From Shinella yambaruensis (GTDB lineage: Bacteria; Pseudomonadota; Alphaproteobacteria; Rhizobiales; Rhizobiaceae): DNA of 64,000 nt. The stretch is from assembly GCF_022899355.1 (NCBI RefSeq), contig NZ_JALJCK010000013.1:62001-126000 (forward strand), in the 5' to 3' direction. A program made the translations under genes and the position numbers. Shown here in pieces: positions 41,973-49,887 of this stretch. How positions within the stretch are numbered: the first letter of the stretch is position 1; every line of letters starts with the position of its first letter. A model generated the notes under the pieces. It was given only the letters and a program-made list of their open reading frames with translations, searched no databases and was not told the DNA's origin.

Positions 41973-42886
41973 CAGGCGAGCCGGGGATCGAGAAGGCGGA
42001 GGGCGAGGTGGACGAGCGCGTTCATGACCAGCAACCAGAGCGCTATGACCATGACATAGGCTTGCAGCACCATCTGGTCGCGCACGGCGATGCTCTGCAC
42101 CAGAAACTGGCTGAGGCCGGGCAGGTTGAAGAGGATTTCCATCGTCGCGGTGGAGCCGATCACCCAGCCGGCCTCCGAACGCACCGCGGATAGAAGAGCG
42201 TAGAAGGCGCTGCGATGGGCATGGCGCCAGAGCGCCTGGCGGTGTGACAGGCCCTTGGCAAGCGCCGTGCGGAAATAGGGCCGCCGCGCCGTTTCAGCCA
42301 TGTCGCGCCGGTAGACCCGGCAGAAGACCGCGACCGAATGCAGCGCGATCAGCAGGATCGGCAGCACGAAGGCGGCGGCGTCATTGGCGAAGGGGCGGAT
42401 CCAGCGAAATTGCACGCCGATCACCCAGAGCAGGATGAGCCCGAGCCAGAAGCCGGGAACCGCCTGGACGAAGACCGACAGCGCCCGGCTGCCGCGGTCG
42501 GCAAAACCGCCCGGCCGTGCGGCGGCGAGGAAACCGAGGGGAACCGCAAGGGCGATGGCGAGAAGAAGGCCGGAAAGGCCGAGCACAAGCGAGACGGGCA
42601 GCCGCGCGCGGAACTCGGCGAACACGGGCTCGCCGGTGCGGAAGGAGCGGCCCCAGTCGCCCGTCACGAAATCCGCAAGCCAATGCAGGTAACGCTGGAC
42701 CAGGGGCCGGTCGAGGCCCCAATCCGCCCGAAGCGCGGCGACGGTCTCCTCCGTCGCCGGCAGGTTCCAGGCCCGGATGGCGATCTCGACCGGATCGGCC
42801 GGCATCAGCGCGATGAGGGTGAAGGAGGCGAAGGAAAGCGCCACCAACCCCACCATCGAGAAGACGCCGGCCCGGACGAAGCCCAT
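41972..42886 (-). CDS. Peptide/nickel-type ABC transporter permease (DppB-like)
   Basis: A 304-aa permease with six TM segments. ADPVEIAIRAWNLPATEETVAALRADWGLDRPLVQRYLHWL is the usual DppB/NikB periplasmic domain, and LSHRQALWRHAHRSAFY is the EAA region. It lies 9 bp after the binding-protein gene in a B12-riboswitch operon. Dpp/Nik-type systems import peptides, opines, nickel or cobalt chelates. Context suggests a cobalt- or corrinoid-related cargo (inference). Confidence 0.85.
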   Translation of the reverse strand: MGFVRAGVFSMVGLVALSFASFTLIALMPADPVEIAIRAWNLPATEETVAALRADWGLDRPLVQRYLHWLADFVTGDWGRSFRTGEPVFAEFRARLPVSLVLGLSGLLLAIALAVPLGFLAAARPGGFADRGSRALSVFVQAVPGFWLGLILLWVIGVQFRWIRPFANDAAAFVLPILLIALHSVAVFCRVYRRDMAETARRPYFRTALAKGLSHRQALWRHAHRSAFYALLSAVRSEAGWVIGSTATMEILFNLPGLSQFLVQSIAVRDQMVLQAYVMVIALWLLVMNALVHLALRLLDPRLA

Positions 42887-42895
42887 CCTGGCGCC

Positions 42896-44392
42896 TTATC
42901 TCGCCTCGCCGATATCGGCGCGCAGGACGTAGTAGTCCGAGCCCCACGGCTCGTAGTTCTGCAGCCGCTTCGACAGGCCGACATACCAGACCGGCGAGAC
43001 GAGGAACGAGGCCGGGGCGTCGACGAAGAGCTTCGCCTGGGCGTCGAGCGCGATCGCCGCCCGCCGGTCGGCGTCGCCCTCGGAGGCGAAGCGGTCGAGG
43101 ATCGCGTCGAATTCGGGGGAGGCGTATTTTGCGTAGTTCAGCGCGGCGCCCGTGCGCAGCATGGAATTGAGGAAGAAGGCGGGATCGCCGTTCGGCGCCG
43201 TGTGCTGCGCCCAGAGCGCGATGTCGAAATTGCCGGTGGATGCCGCTTCCTGGATGTTCTCGATCACCTGCGTGTCGAGCGCGATGCCGATCTTGGCGAA
43301 CTGCGACTTGACCACGGGCAGCATGGTCACGAGATCGGGGCGTTGCGGATAGGTGATGGCGAGCAGGCGCAGCGGCGCTCCGTCCTTCCGGCGGATGCCG
43401 GCGGCATCCTTCGTCCAGCCCGCCTCGTCGAGAAGCGCTTCGGCCTTGGCGATATCGGTCGGCCGCGGCTCCTTGCCGGCGAAGGGGAAGTAGGCGGCGT
43501 AGGCGCCGGTCGCGGGTTCCCCGCCGTTGATCGCGGCGGCCAGCTCCCTGCGGTCGAAGGCAAGGTCGAGCGCCTGGCGCACCTTCACGTCGGCCAGGGC
43601 CGGCCGCGTGGTGTTGAGGAAGGCGAGATACTGGTAGCCGACCGGGAAGGATTTGATCGTCAGGTCCGGATTGGCCTTCAGGCGGCCCACCACCTCGGAC
43701 GGCAGGCCGAAGGCGAGGTCGAGCTCGCCCGATTCCAGCGCCAGCGTCATGCTCTGGGCATCGCCGAACCGGCGGAATTCCACCGGGGAACGCGTTTGCG
43801 CGCCGGCGAAATGCGCGTTCGGCTCCAGCGCCAGCGCCGTATCGGCCTTGAAGTCGGCGATCCGGTAAGGGCCGGTGAAGACGGCGCTGCCGTCGTCGGC
43901 GAGCGTGTAGGCGATCAGCGGCCATTCGGCGAAGAGCGCCTGGAGGAAGGCGACCGGCTTCTCCGTGGTGATCTTCAACGTCAGGTCGTCGGCGGCCTCG
44001 AAGGTCAGCCTGCCGCCTGTCGCGAGCGCGGCCTTGTTGGTGGCGAAGGTGTGGTCGAAGCCGGCGGCGAGCGCGGCAGCCGTCACCGGCGAGCCATCGG
44101 AAAACGACCGGTCCGGCTTCAGCGTGACGGTCCAGGTGAGGTCGCCCGTGCGCTCGGCCTTTTCGGCGAGCGCCGGCACCAGCCGTCCGTCCTTGTCGAC
44201 GGTGAAGAGGTTTTCGCCGACGCCGTGGCTGACCAGCGCCCAACCGTTCGACCCCTTGGCCGGGTCCAGCCCGCTCGTGATGTAGGTGGCGCCGACATGC
44301 AGCGGCTCGGCGGCGGATGCCGGGCCTGTGCCGCCTATGGCGATCGCGGCGAGCCAGGCCGCAGCAAGGCGCGAAAGGATTTTGGAAGACAT
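42896..44392 (-). CDS. Peptide/nickel-type ABC transporter substrate-binding protein (SBP_bac_5)
   Basis: A 498-aa family-5 binding protein with signal peptide SKILSRLAAAWLAAIAIG, then PLHVGATYITSGLDPAKGSNGWALVSHGVGENLFT, LTWTVTLKPDRSFSDGSPVTAAA and KVRQALDLAFDRRELAAAI. These are family signatures of DppA/NikA. Start ATG 44392 is 10 bp after the CbiX-ferredoxin stop. It is translated from the mRNA controlled by RS1. A cobalt/nickel complex or corrinoid precursor is a context-based guess; the sequence does not show the ligand. Confidence 0.85.
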   Translation of the reverse strand: MSSKILSRLAAAWLAAIAIGGTGPASAAEPLHVGATYITSGLDPAKGSNGWALVSHGVGENLFTVDKDGRLVPALAEKAERTGDLTWTVTLKPDRSFSDGSPVTAAALAAGFDHTFATNKAALATGGRLTFEAADDLTLKITTEKPVAFLQALFAEWPLIAYTLADDGSAVFTGPYRIADFKADTALALEPNAHFAGAQTRSPVEFRRFGDAQSMTLALESGELDLAFGLPSEVVGRLKANPDLTIKSFPVGYQYLAFLNTTRPALADVKVRQALDLAFDRRELAAAINGGEPATGAYAAYFPFAGKEPRPTDIAKAEALLDEAGWTKDAAGIRRKDGAPLRLLAITYPQRPDLVTMLPVVKSQFAKIGIALDTQVIENIQEAASTGNFDIALWAQHTAPNGDPAFFLNSMLRTGAALNYAKYASPEFDAILDRFASEGDADRRAAIALDAQAKLFVDAPASFLVSPVWYVGLSKRLQNYEPWGSDYYVLRADIGEAR

Positions 44393-44402
44393 GGTCTCTC
44401 CT

Positions 44403-45200
44403 TCAGGTCTGTTCGGGAAGATGGCGCAGCCGCTGCTTGCGGCCGGTCGGGTGATAGGCGTAGGCCTCGACGATCCGGCCGCCGACGAGGTGTTCGGCAA
44501 TGATCCGGTCGACGGCCTCTTCCGTGACGCCGCCGTAATAGGTCCCCTCCGGGAAGACCTGCAGGACGGGCGAGAGGTTGCAGGGGCCGAGGCAGGTGGA
44601 CTTGGCGGTCATGACGCCATCGCCGGTCACGCGCAGCTTCTGCCGCTCCTGCTGGTTGCGCAGGTGTCCCCAGATGGCGTCCGCGCCGGCCGAGTTGCAG
44701 GGACCGCCCTGGCAGACGAGCACGCGGCGCTTCTGCGCCGGCACGAGCGAGCCCTCGGCAGCCAGCCGGGCAGGGGCGGACAGATCCAGGTCCTGCGACG
44801 TCGCGGCAAGGTCTTCGATGAGGCGCGCCATGACGGCGCTGGAGGCAGGGCTTGCGGCAATCGACAGCGACGGCCAGGGACGCGGATCGGCCGCCCGCCA
44901 GCGCTTCAGCGTTTTCGTCAGCCAGTTGTGGAAGCTCGGTTCCATCGGCAGCATCAGCGGGACGAGAAGGATCCTGCCGGCATTTTCTTCGACGAGATCG
45001 AGCAGCGCCTCGCGCAGCGAGGGCGTGCCCTGTTCGGTGAAGGCGAAGCGTACGATCCGGGCGCCGGCGAGGCCCTCGGCGAGCGTGGCGAGGCGCCGCA
45101 TGTCCTGGTGCGGTGCGGCGGCGAAGGCGGACTTGGCAAGGAGCAGCACGGCGTCCGGCGCCGGGGGGCTTGAAGAAGGACTGGTGCTCTTGGTCGTCAA
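44403..45200 (-). CDS. CbiX-like domain fused to a thioredoxin-like [2Fe-2S] ferredoxin
   Basis: A 265-aa protein. Residues about 15-125 resemble a CbiX/SirB chelatase half, but the expected first catalytic histidine (GHGS-type motif) is absent (LLLAKSAFAAA); a later His is present in PSFHNWL. Residues about 165-250 form a thioredoxin-like ferredoxin with VCQGGPC and STCLGPC cluster cysteines. Start is TTG 45200, supported by GAGG 5 nt upstream inside a small hairpin; the frame is open to 45284 within the leader. It is the first gene after riboswitch RS1, so it is B12-repressed. A role in cobalt handling is inferred. Confidence 0.7.
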   Translation of the reverse strand: MTTKSTSPSSSPPAPDAVLLLAKSAFAAAPHQDMRRLATLAEGLAGARIVRFAFTEQGTPSLREALLDLVEENAGRILLVPLMLPMEPSFHNWLTKTLKRWRAADPRPWPSLSIAASPASSAVMARLIEDLAATSQDLDLSAPARLAAEGSLVPAQKRRVLVCQGGPCNSAGADAIWGHLRNQQERQKLRVTGDGVMTAKSTCLGPCNLSPVLQVFPEGTYYGGVTEEAVDRIIAEHLVGGRIVEAYAYHPTGRKQRLRHLPEQT

Positions 45201-45204
45201 CGCT

Positions 45205-45220
45205 GCCTCATTTGCGAGGC
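45205..45220 (-). promoter_or_regulatory. RBS-sequestering hairpin before the CbiX-ferredoxin gene
   Basis: GCCTC and GAGGC form a 5-bp stem with loop GCAAAT. The GAGG of the 3' arm is the ribosome binding site, 5 nt before TTG 45200. It is likely the translational output stem of RS1. Confidence 0.55.
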
Positions 45221-45299
45221 GGCATCGAAATGACGGGTTTCTCTCACAGCGCCTGCGGTGACAGCCGTCATTCCTGCGGCACACCCGACCACGGAATCA

Positions 45300-45480
45300 C
45301 ACGATGTCAGGCAGGTCTCCTGGCTTGCGGGTCGAGGCCTTCGGCCCGTCTTCCCGGCATTTCTGCCAGTGACATCGTGGGCGAAAGGCTCACCGCTTAC
45401 AGTTGCGGGACAGCTCCGGTCTTCCACCGGATTCCCTCTTAGCTCCTGCCGACGGCAGGAGAACCATGACGCGGTGAACC
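45300..45480 (-). promoter_or_regulatory. Cobalamin riboswitch RS1 (leftward)
   Basis: Read on the minus strand the region has GAGGGAATCCGGTG, the B12 box GCAACTGTAAGCGGTGAG, ATGTCACTGG, GGGAAGACGGG and the terminal GCCAGGAGACCTGCC, all hallmark cobalamin-riboswitch elements in the correct order. It ends about 100 nt before the CbiX-ferredoxin start. Adenosylcobalamin binding is expected to repress that gene and the downstream permease and binding-protein genes. Confidence 0.95.
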
Positions 45481-45500
45481 TACAGCCTCGGTGGATGCTG

Positions 45501-45916
45501 TCAACCGGCCTGCCGGCCTCGGCCCGATTCCCGAAAGGCGCCGATGATCTTCGAGCACGCCTCGGCCATGGCGGATCGCGGATGCCGGTCACCCACCCGC
45601 CACGATGGCGCATTCAGGAAGCCCGGCCCGGCTCCGTCGGCCCGTCTGCCAGCCCGGAACGGGCGGATCCATCCTTCGGCCGATCTATCGCATCCCGATG
45701 ATCCGATTGCCGGATTTGGCATTTCCGCCGGAGGATGCGCGAGGGAGGTGCACCGTGTGCGGCAAGATCGCGGAATCTCCAATCGCGACATGAAACCGTC
45801 TCCGGCGCCTGACGTCGTGATCGATTTTCTCGATTAATAGAGGCAAGCCGTTGATCTTGTTTTAGTTCTCACATCCCTGAATACTGATTAAAAGCCGGTA
45901 TTTATGGGAAACGAGC
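45501..45916. other. Intergenic region between RS1 and the Rieske oxygenase
   Basis: About 416 bp with short open frames on both strands but no recognisable protein. One plus-strand frame ends in GRCTVCGKIAESPIAT, a lone CxxC motif, without a supportive start context. The last 70 bp (45845-45916) are AT-rich and probably hold the promoter of the Rieske gene. AATAC/GTATT arms 12 bp apart are visible near 45877-45903. The promoter for RS1 must lie at the left end, but no clear -35/-10 is evident. Confidence 0.5.
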
Positions 45917-47146
45917 ATGGTAACGACCGCGGAAGCCTTAATCGACAAAACTGCTGATTTCATCGACCGGCTTGTTGCCGGGCACCGGCCGGGCCATGGC
46001 CTCGCCCGCCCATTCTACCATGATCCGGAAATCTACCGGCGCGACATGGAGCGCATCTTCCGGCGCCACTGGCACTGCATCGCCCACGAGAGCGTCGTCC
46101 CCGACGTGAACGACTTCGAGGTCTTCCGCATCGATACCGAGCAGGTCATCGTCACCCGCGCGCCGGATGGCTCGATCCATGCCATGCTCAATGTCTGCCG
46201 CCATCGCGGCGCGGAGGTCTGCACGAAGCCGAAGGGCAATGCGCGGGTCTTCGTCTGTCCCTATCACGCCTGGACCTATGGCAATGATGGCAGCCTGCGC
46301 GCCGCGCGCCTGATGCCGAAGGATTTCAGGCGGGAGGACCATGGGCTGAAGACGCTGCATGTCCGCGTCGTGGAAGGCCTGATCTTCATCTCCTTCGCCG
46401 AGGTGCCGCTGGCGTTTTCCGAGGTCGAGCACCTCCTGCATGCGACCTGTGGCCAGTATGGCTGGGGAAGCGCCAAGGTTGCCCACCGCGAAAGCTACCC
46501 GGTTGCCGCCAACTGGAAGCTCGCCGTCGAAAACTATGTCGAATGCTATCATTGCGGTCCCGCGCATCCCGAATATTCGCAGACCCATGCGCTGGAGCAG
46601 CCGCTGCACATGATCGAGGCGATGAATGCCGCGATGGAACAGCGCACCTGCGCTCTCGGCATCGAGGTCGGCTCGGGCAATCACTGGCAGACCTCGCGCG
46701 AAGGCCGCGAGGCGATCCACGCCTTCCGCTACGCGCTCTATGAGGGTGTGGAGAGCGGCAGCGAGGACGGCAGGGCGGTCGCGCCGCTGATGGGGCGCTT
46801 CACCGGTTTCGACGGCGGCGTCACCTCCATCCATCTCGGCGGCACGACCTTCCTCGTCTGCTATCCGGACCATGGCATGATCTACCGCTTCATTCCGAAG
46901 ACGGCGGAAAGCTGCGAGATGGAACTGATCTGGCTCGTCGACGGCAAGGCGGAGGAAGGCAGGGACTACGACCTCGCGAAGCTGACTTGGCTCTGGAAGG
47001 TCACGACGGCGGAGGACAAGGCGATCATCGAGCATACGGCGCGCGGGGTGCAATCGCACTATTTCGTGCCCGGCCCCATCGCGCCGATGGAACATAACGA
47101 GCTGCGCTACATCGACTGGTATCTCGACGAGATCGGCCGCCCCTGA
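45917..47146 (+). CDS. Rieske non-heme iron oxygenase, alpha subunit (GbcA-like aromatic-ring-hydroxylating family)
   Basis: A 409-aa oxygenase with Rieske ligands Cys94, His96, Cys114 and His117 (CRHRGAE, CPYHAW) and the mononuclear iron region ENYVECYHCGPAHPEYSQTH (about 203-222). The ExYxECYHC form resembles glycine-betaine, stachydrine and carnitine-type Rieske demethylases and oxygenases (GbcA group) more than toluene-type dioxygenases. Such enzymes need a ferredoxin-reductase partner, and none is adjacent. It is isolated between two cobalamin riboswitches, divergent from RS1 and upstream of metE. The substrate is unknown; an N-methylated compound is plausible. Confidence 0.82.
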   Translation: MVTTAEALIDKTADFIDRLVAGHRPGHGLARPFYHDPEIYRRDMERIFRRHWHCIAHESVVPDVNDFEVFRIDTEQVIVTRAPDGSIHAMLNVCRHRGAEVCTKPKGNARVFVCPYHAWTYGNDGSLRAARLMPKDFRREDHGLKTLHVRVVEGLIFISFAEVPLAFSEVEHLLHATCGQYGWGSAKVAHRESYPVAANWKLAVENYVECYHCGPAHPEYSQTHALEQPLHMIEAMNAAMEQRTCALGIEVGSGNHWQTSREGREAIHAFRYALYEGVESGSEDGRAVAPLMGRFTGFDGGVTSIHLGGTTFLVCYPDHGMIYRFIPKTAESCEMELIWLVDGKAEEGRDYDLAKLTWLWKVTTAEDKAIIEHTARGVQSHYFVPGPIAPMEHNELRYIDWYLDEIGRP

Positions 47147-47172
47147 AAATTTCGGCGCAACCAGATAAATAA

Positions 47173-47196
47173 AGACATAAAGATTTCTTTATGTCT
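47173..47196. promoter_or_regulatory. 24-bp AT-rich palindrome at the metE promoter
   Basis: Arms AGACATAAAGA (47173-47183) and TCTTTATGTCT (47186-47196) are perfectly complementary around a TT spacer. TTGACA follows at 47198-47203, so the palindrome abuts the -35 of the metE transcript. It resembles the CATAAAGA/TCTTTATG operators I recall for ArsR-type SahR/SamR methionine regulators in alpha-proteobacteria, though the exact consensus is from memory. As RNA it has no T-run, so a terminator role is less likely. Confidence 0.6.
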
Positions 47197-47227
47197 ATTG
47201 ACAATCCGCCCGTGATGGCGTGAAGTC

Positions 47228-47430
47228 GTCGCGTCGTGGTTCCCTGGGGCGGTGTGTCCGCTTCAGGGCTAAGAGGGAATCCGGTGCGCCGATCGTTCGG
47301 CAATGCCGGGGCTGCCCCCGCAACTGTGAGCGGCGAGCCGCTGTCCAGCAATGTCACTGAGGCGAGAGCCTTGGGAAGACGGACAGCGGCGATGACCCGT
47401 GAGCCAGGAGACCTGCCAAGACGAAATAAC
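47228..47430 (+). promoter_or_regulatory. Cobalamin riboswitch RS2 (metE leader)
   Basis: Contains AAGAGGGAATCCGGTG, the B12 box region GCAACTGTGAGCGGCGAG, AATGTCACTGAGG, TTGGGAAGACGG and GAGCCAGGAGACCTGCC in canonical order. The aptamer is followed by an expression platform to 47535, ending in a CCCC...GGGG hairpin (47505-47528) that covers the ribosome binding site of metE. When B12 is present it should repress metE, the B12-independent isozyme. Confidence 0.95.
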
Positions 47431-47535
47431 GTCCACGGGCGGGGTGTCCCGGTGGTTGCTGCACCTGCCCGTCAAGACGGCGGGCCTGCACGCGTCCGCT
47501 TTACCCATGCCCCCAGAAACCAATGGGGTATGACA

Positions 47536-49887
47536 ATGTCACATCAATCTCTTGCGACCGCTTCTCTCGGCTTTCCGCGCATCGGCCGCCACCGCGAGCT
47601 GAAGTTTGCGCTCGAAGCCTTCTGGTCCGGCAGGATCCCGGACGCCGAACTTATCGAAACGGCGAAGACGCTGCGTGCCGAACACTGGAAGCTTCAGCAG
47701 GAACAGGGGATCACGCGGATCCCCTCCAACGATTTCTCCTTCTACGATCACGTTCTGGACACGGCCGTCATGGTCGGCGCCATTCCGCATGTTTATGGGT
47801 GGGATGGCGGGGAGGTGCCACTGTCCCTCTATTTCGCCATGGCGCGCGGCAGTCAGGGCGACGGCCATGCGGATTGCGGCCACGCCCGTCACGGCCAAGG
47901 CGTTCCGGCGCTCGAAATGACGAAGTGGTTCGACACCAACTACCACTACATGGTTCCGGAAGTCGCGGAAGACCAGGTCTTCAGGCTGACCACGCAGAAG
48001 CCCGTCGCTCACTTCCTGGAAGCCAAGGCCCTCGGCATCCACACGCGCCCGGTGGTGCTCGGCCCGGTCACGTTCCTCAAGCTCGCCAAGGCGCGGCCCT
48101 CGACCTTCAAACCGCTCGACCTCCTGACGCGGCTGCTCCCGGTCTACGAAGAGCTCTTCCGCCGCCTGGACGCTGCGGGCGCCGACTGGGTGCAGGTTGA
48201 CGAGCCGATCCTGGCGCTCGATCTGACGGAGGGCGAGCGCCATGCCTTCAAGCTGGCCTATGAGGCGCTGGCCAAGGCCGCGCCCGGCCTGAAGGTCATG
48301 CTGACGACCTATTTCGGCGCGCTTGCGGACAATCTCGATGCCGCGGTCGCGCTGCCGGTGGCCGGCCTGCACATCGATCTTGCCCGCGCGCCCGAACAGC
48401 TCGACGCGGTCGCAAGCGCCGTTCGCCCCGGGCAGGTCCTGTCGCTCGGCGTCGTTGACGGGCGCAACATCTGGCGGGTGGACCTCGCCGCCATTCTCGA
48501 TCGGCTGGCCCCGCTCGTGGAAGGGCGCGGTGGTGAACTGGTGGAGGTCGCGGCCTCGTGCTCGCTCCTCCATATCCCGATCGACCTTGAACTGGAAACG
48601 GCACTCGATCCTGATCTGAAGTCCTGGCTGTCCTTCGCCACGCAGAAGCTCGGCGAGCTCTCGACGCTCGGCAAGGGGCTTGTGCAGGGCAGGGATGCCG
48701 TCCGGCACGCCATCGACAGTGCCTCGCAGGCTGTCGCCGCCCGTGCATCCTCGCTGAAAGTGACCGACCCGCTCGTGCAGGGGCGCATTGCCGGCATCGA
48801 CGCCGGCATGAAGGCCCGCAAGCACGCTTTTGAGGCGCGCCGGCAGGTCCAGGCGGAAACGATCAAGCTGCCGCTCTTCCCGACCACGACGATCGGCTCG
48901 TTCCCGCAGACCGGCGACGTCCGCAAGGCCCGTTCCGCCCATGCCAGGGGCACGCTCAGCTACAAGGACTACGAAGCCTTCCTTCAGCAGGAAACGGCGG
49001 CGGCCATTCGCTGGCAGGAGGAGATCGGGCTCGACGTGCTTGTTCACGGCGAGTTCGAGCGCAACGACATGGTGCAGTATTTCGGCGAGCAGCTTTCGGG
49101 CTTCGCCTTCACGCAGCACGCCTGGGTGCAGAGCTACGGTTCGCGTTACGTGCGCCCACCGATCATCTTCGGCGACGTCTCGCGGCCGAACCCGATGACC
49201 GTGCGCTGGTGGCAATATTCCCAGTCGCTCACCGGCAAGCCGGTGAAGGGCATGCTGACCGGACCGGTGACCATCCTCAACTGGTCGTTCGTGCGGGATG
49301 ATATCCCCCGGAGCGCGACGTGCCGCCAGATCGCGCTCGCCATCCGCGATGAGGTCGTGGATTTGGAGAAGGCTGGTGCGAAGATGATCCAGATCGACGA
49401 GGCGGCTCTCCGGGAAGGCCTGCCGCTTCGCCACAAGGACTGGCAGCACTATCTGGATTGGGCGGTCGAATCCTTCCGCCTTTGCTCCTCCGGGGTCTCC
49501 GACGAAACCCAGATCCACACCCACATGTGCTATTCGGAGTTCAACGACATCATCGCGGCGATCGCCGCCATGGATGCCGACGTCATCTCCATCGAGACCT
49601 CGCGTTCGAAGATGGAGCTGCTCGATGCCTTCAGGGACTTCCAGTATCCGAACGAAATCGGCCCGGGCGTCTACGACATCCACTCGCCGCGCGTGCCCGA
49701 CGTGGAGGAGATGACCGATCTCCTGTCGCTCGCCCGGCGGCGTCTCGAGGATCGCCAGCTCTGGATCAATCCCGACTGCGGGCTCAAGACGCGCAAGTGG
49801 GAGGAGGTCAGGCCGGCGCTCGTCAACATGGTGGAGGCCGCGCGCCGCCTGCGGGGCGAAGACGGCTCGGCGGTGGCAGCGCAATGA
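47536..49887 (+). CDS. metE: Cobalamin-independent methionine synthase
   Basis: A 783-aa enzyme that transfers the methyl group of 5-methyltetrahydropteroyl-triglutamate to homocysteine. It has two homologous barrels: SLGFPRIGRHRELKFALE at the N terminus, and the C-terminal catalytic half with TTTIGSFPQT, zinc-site HTHMCYSEFNDI (His and Cys) and the final zinc Cys in INPDCGLKTR. ATG 47536 has GGGG 7 nt upstream. ATG 47530 in the same frame is only 1 nt from that site, so 47536 is preferred. It is under RS2 and probably the palindrome at 47173-47196. Confidence 0.95.
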   Translation: MSHQSLATASLGFPRIGRHRELKFALEAFWSGRIPDAELIETAKTLRAEHWKLQQEQGITRIPSNDFSFYDHVLDTAVMVGAIPHVYGWDGGEVPLSLYFAMARGSQGDGHADCGHARHGQGVPALEMTKWFDTNYHYMVPEVAEDQVFRLTTQKPVAHFLEAKALGIHTRPVVLGPVTFLKLAKARPSTFKPLDLLTRLLPVYEELFRRLDAAGADWVQVDEPILALDLTEGERHAFKLAYEALAKAAPGLKVMLTTYFGALADNLDAAVALPVAGLHIDLARAPEQLDAVASAVRPGQVLSLGVVDGRNIWRVDLAAILDRLAPLVEGRGGELVEVAASCSLLHIPIDLELETALDPDLKSWLSFATQKLGELSTLGKGLVQGRDAVRHAIDSASQAVAARASSLKVTDPLVQGRIAGIDAGMKARKHAFEARRQVQAETIKLPLFPTTTIGSFPQTGDVRKARSAHARGTLSYKDYEAFLQQETAAAIRWQEEIGLDVLVHGEFERNDMVQYFGEQLSGFAFTQHAWVQSYGSRYVRPPIIFGDVSRPNPMTVRWWQYSQSLTGKPVKGMLTGPVTILNWSFVRDDIPRSATCRQIALAIRDEVVDLEKAGAKMIQIDEAALREGLPLRHKDWQHYLDWAVESFRLCSSGVSDETQIHTHMCYSEFNDIIAAIAAMDADVISIETSRSKMELLDAFRDFQYPNEIGPGVYDIHSPRVPDVEEMTDLLSLARRRLEDRQLWINPDCGLKTRKWEEVRPALVNMVEAARRLRGEDGSAVAAQ

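Noticed and set aside
45544-45837. 97-codon plus-strand ORF and a 96-codon minus-strand ORF between RS1 and the Rieske gene
   Set aside because: No recognisable domain, no ribosome site, mutually overlapping frames, and typical of chance open frames in high-GC DNA.
47173-47196. Terminator for the Rieske oxygenase gene
   Set aside because: The hairpin is AT-rich, lacks a following T-run and abuts a TTGACA, so an operator is more likely.
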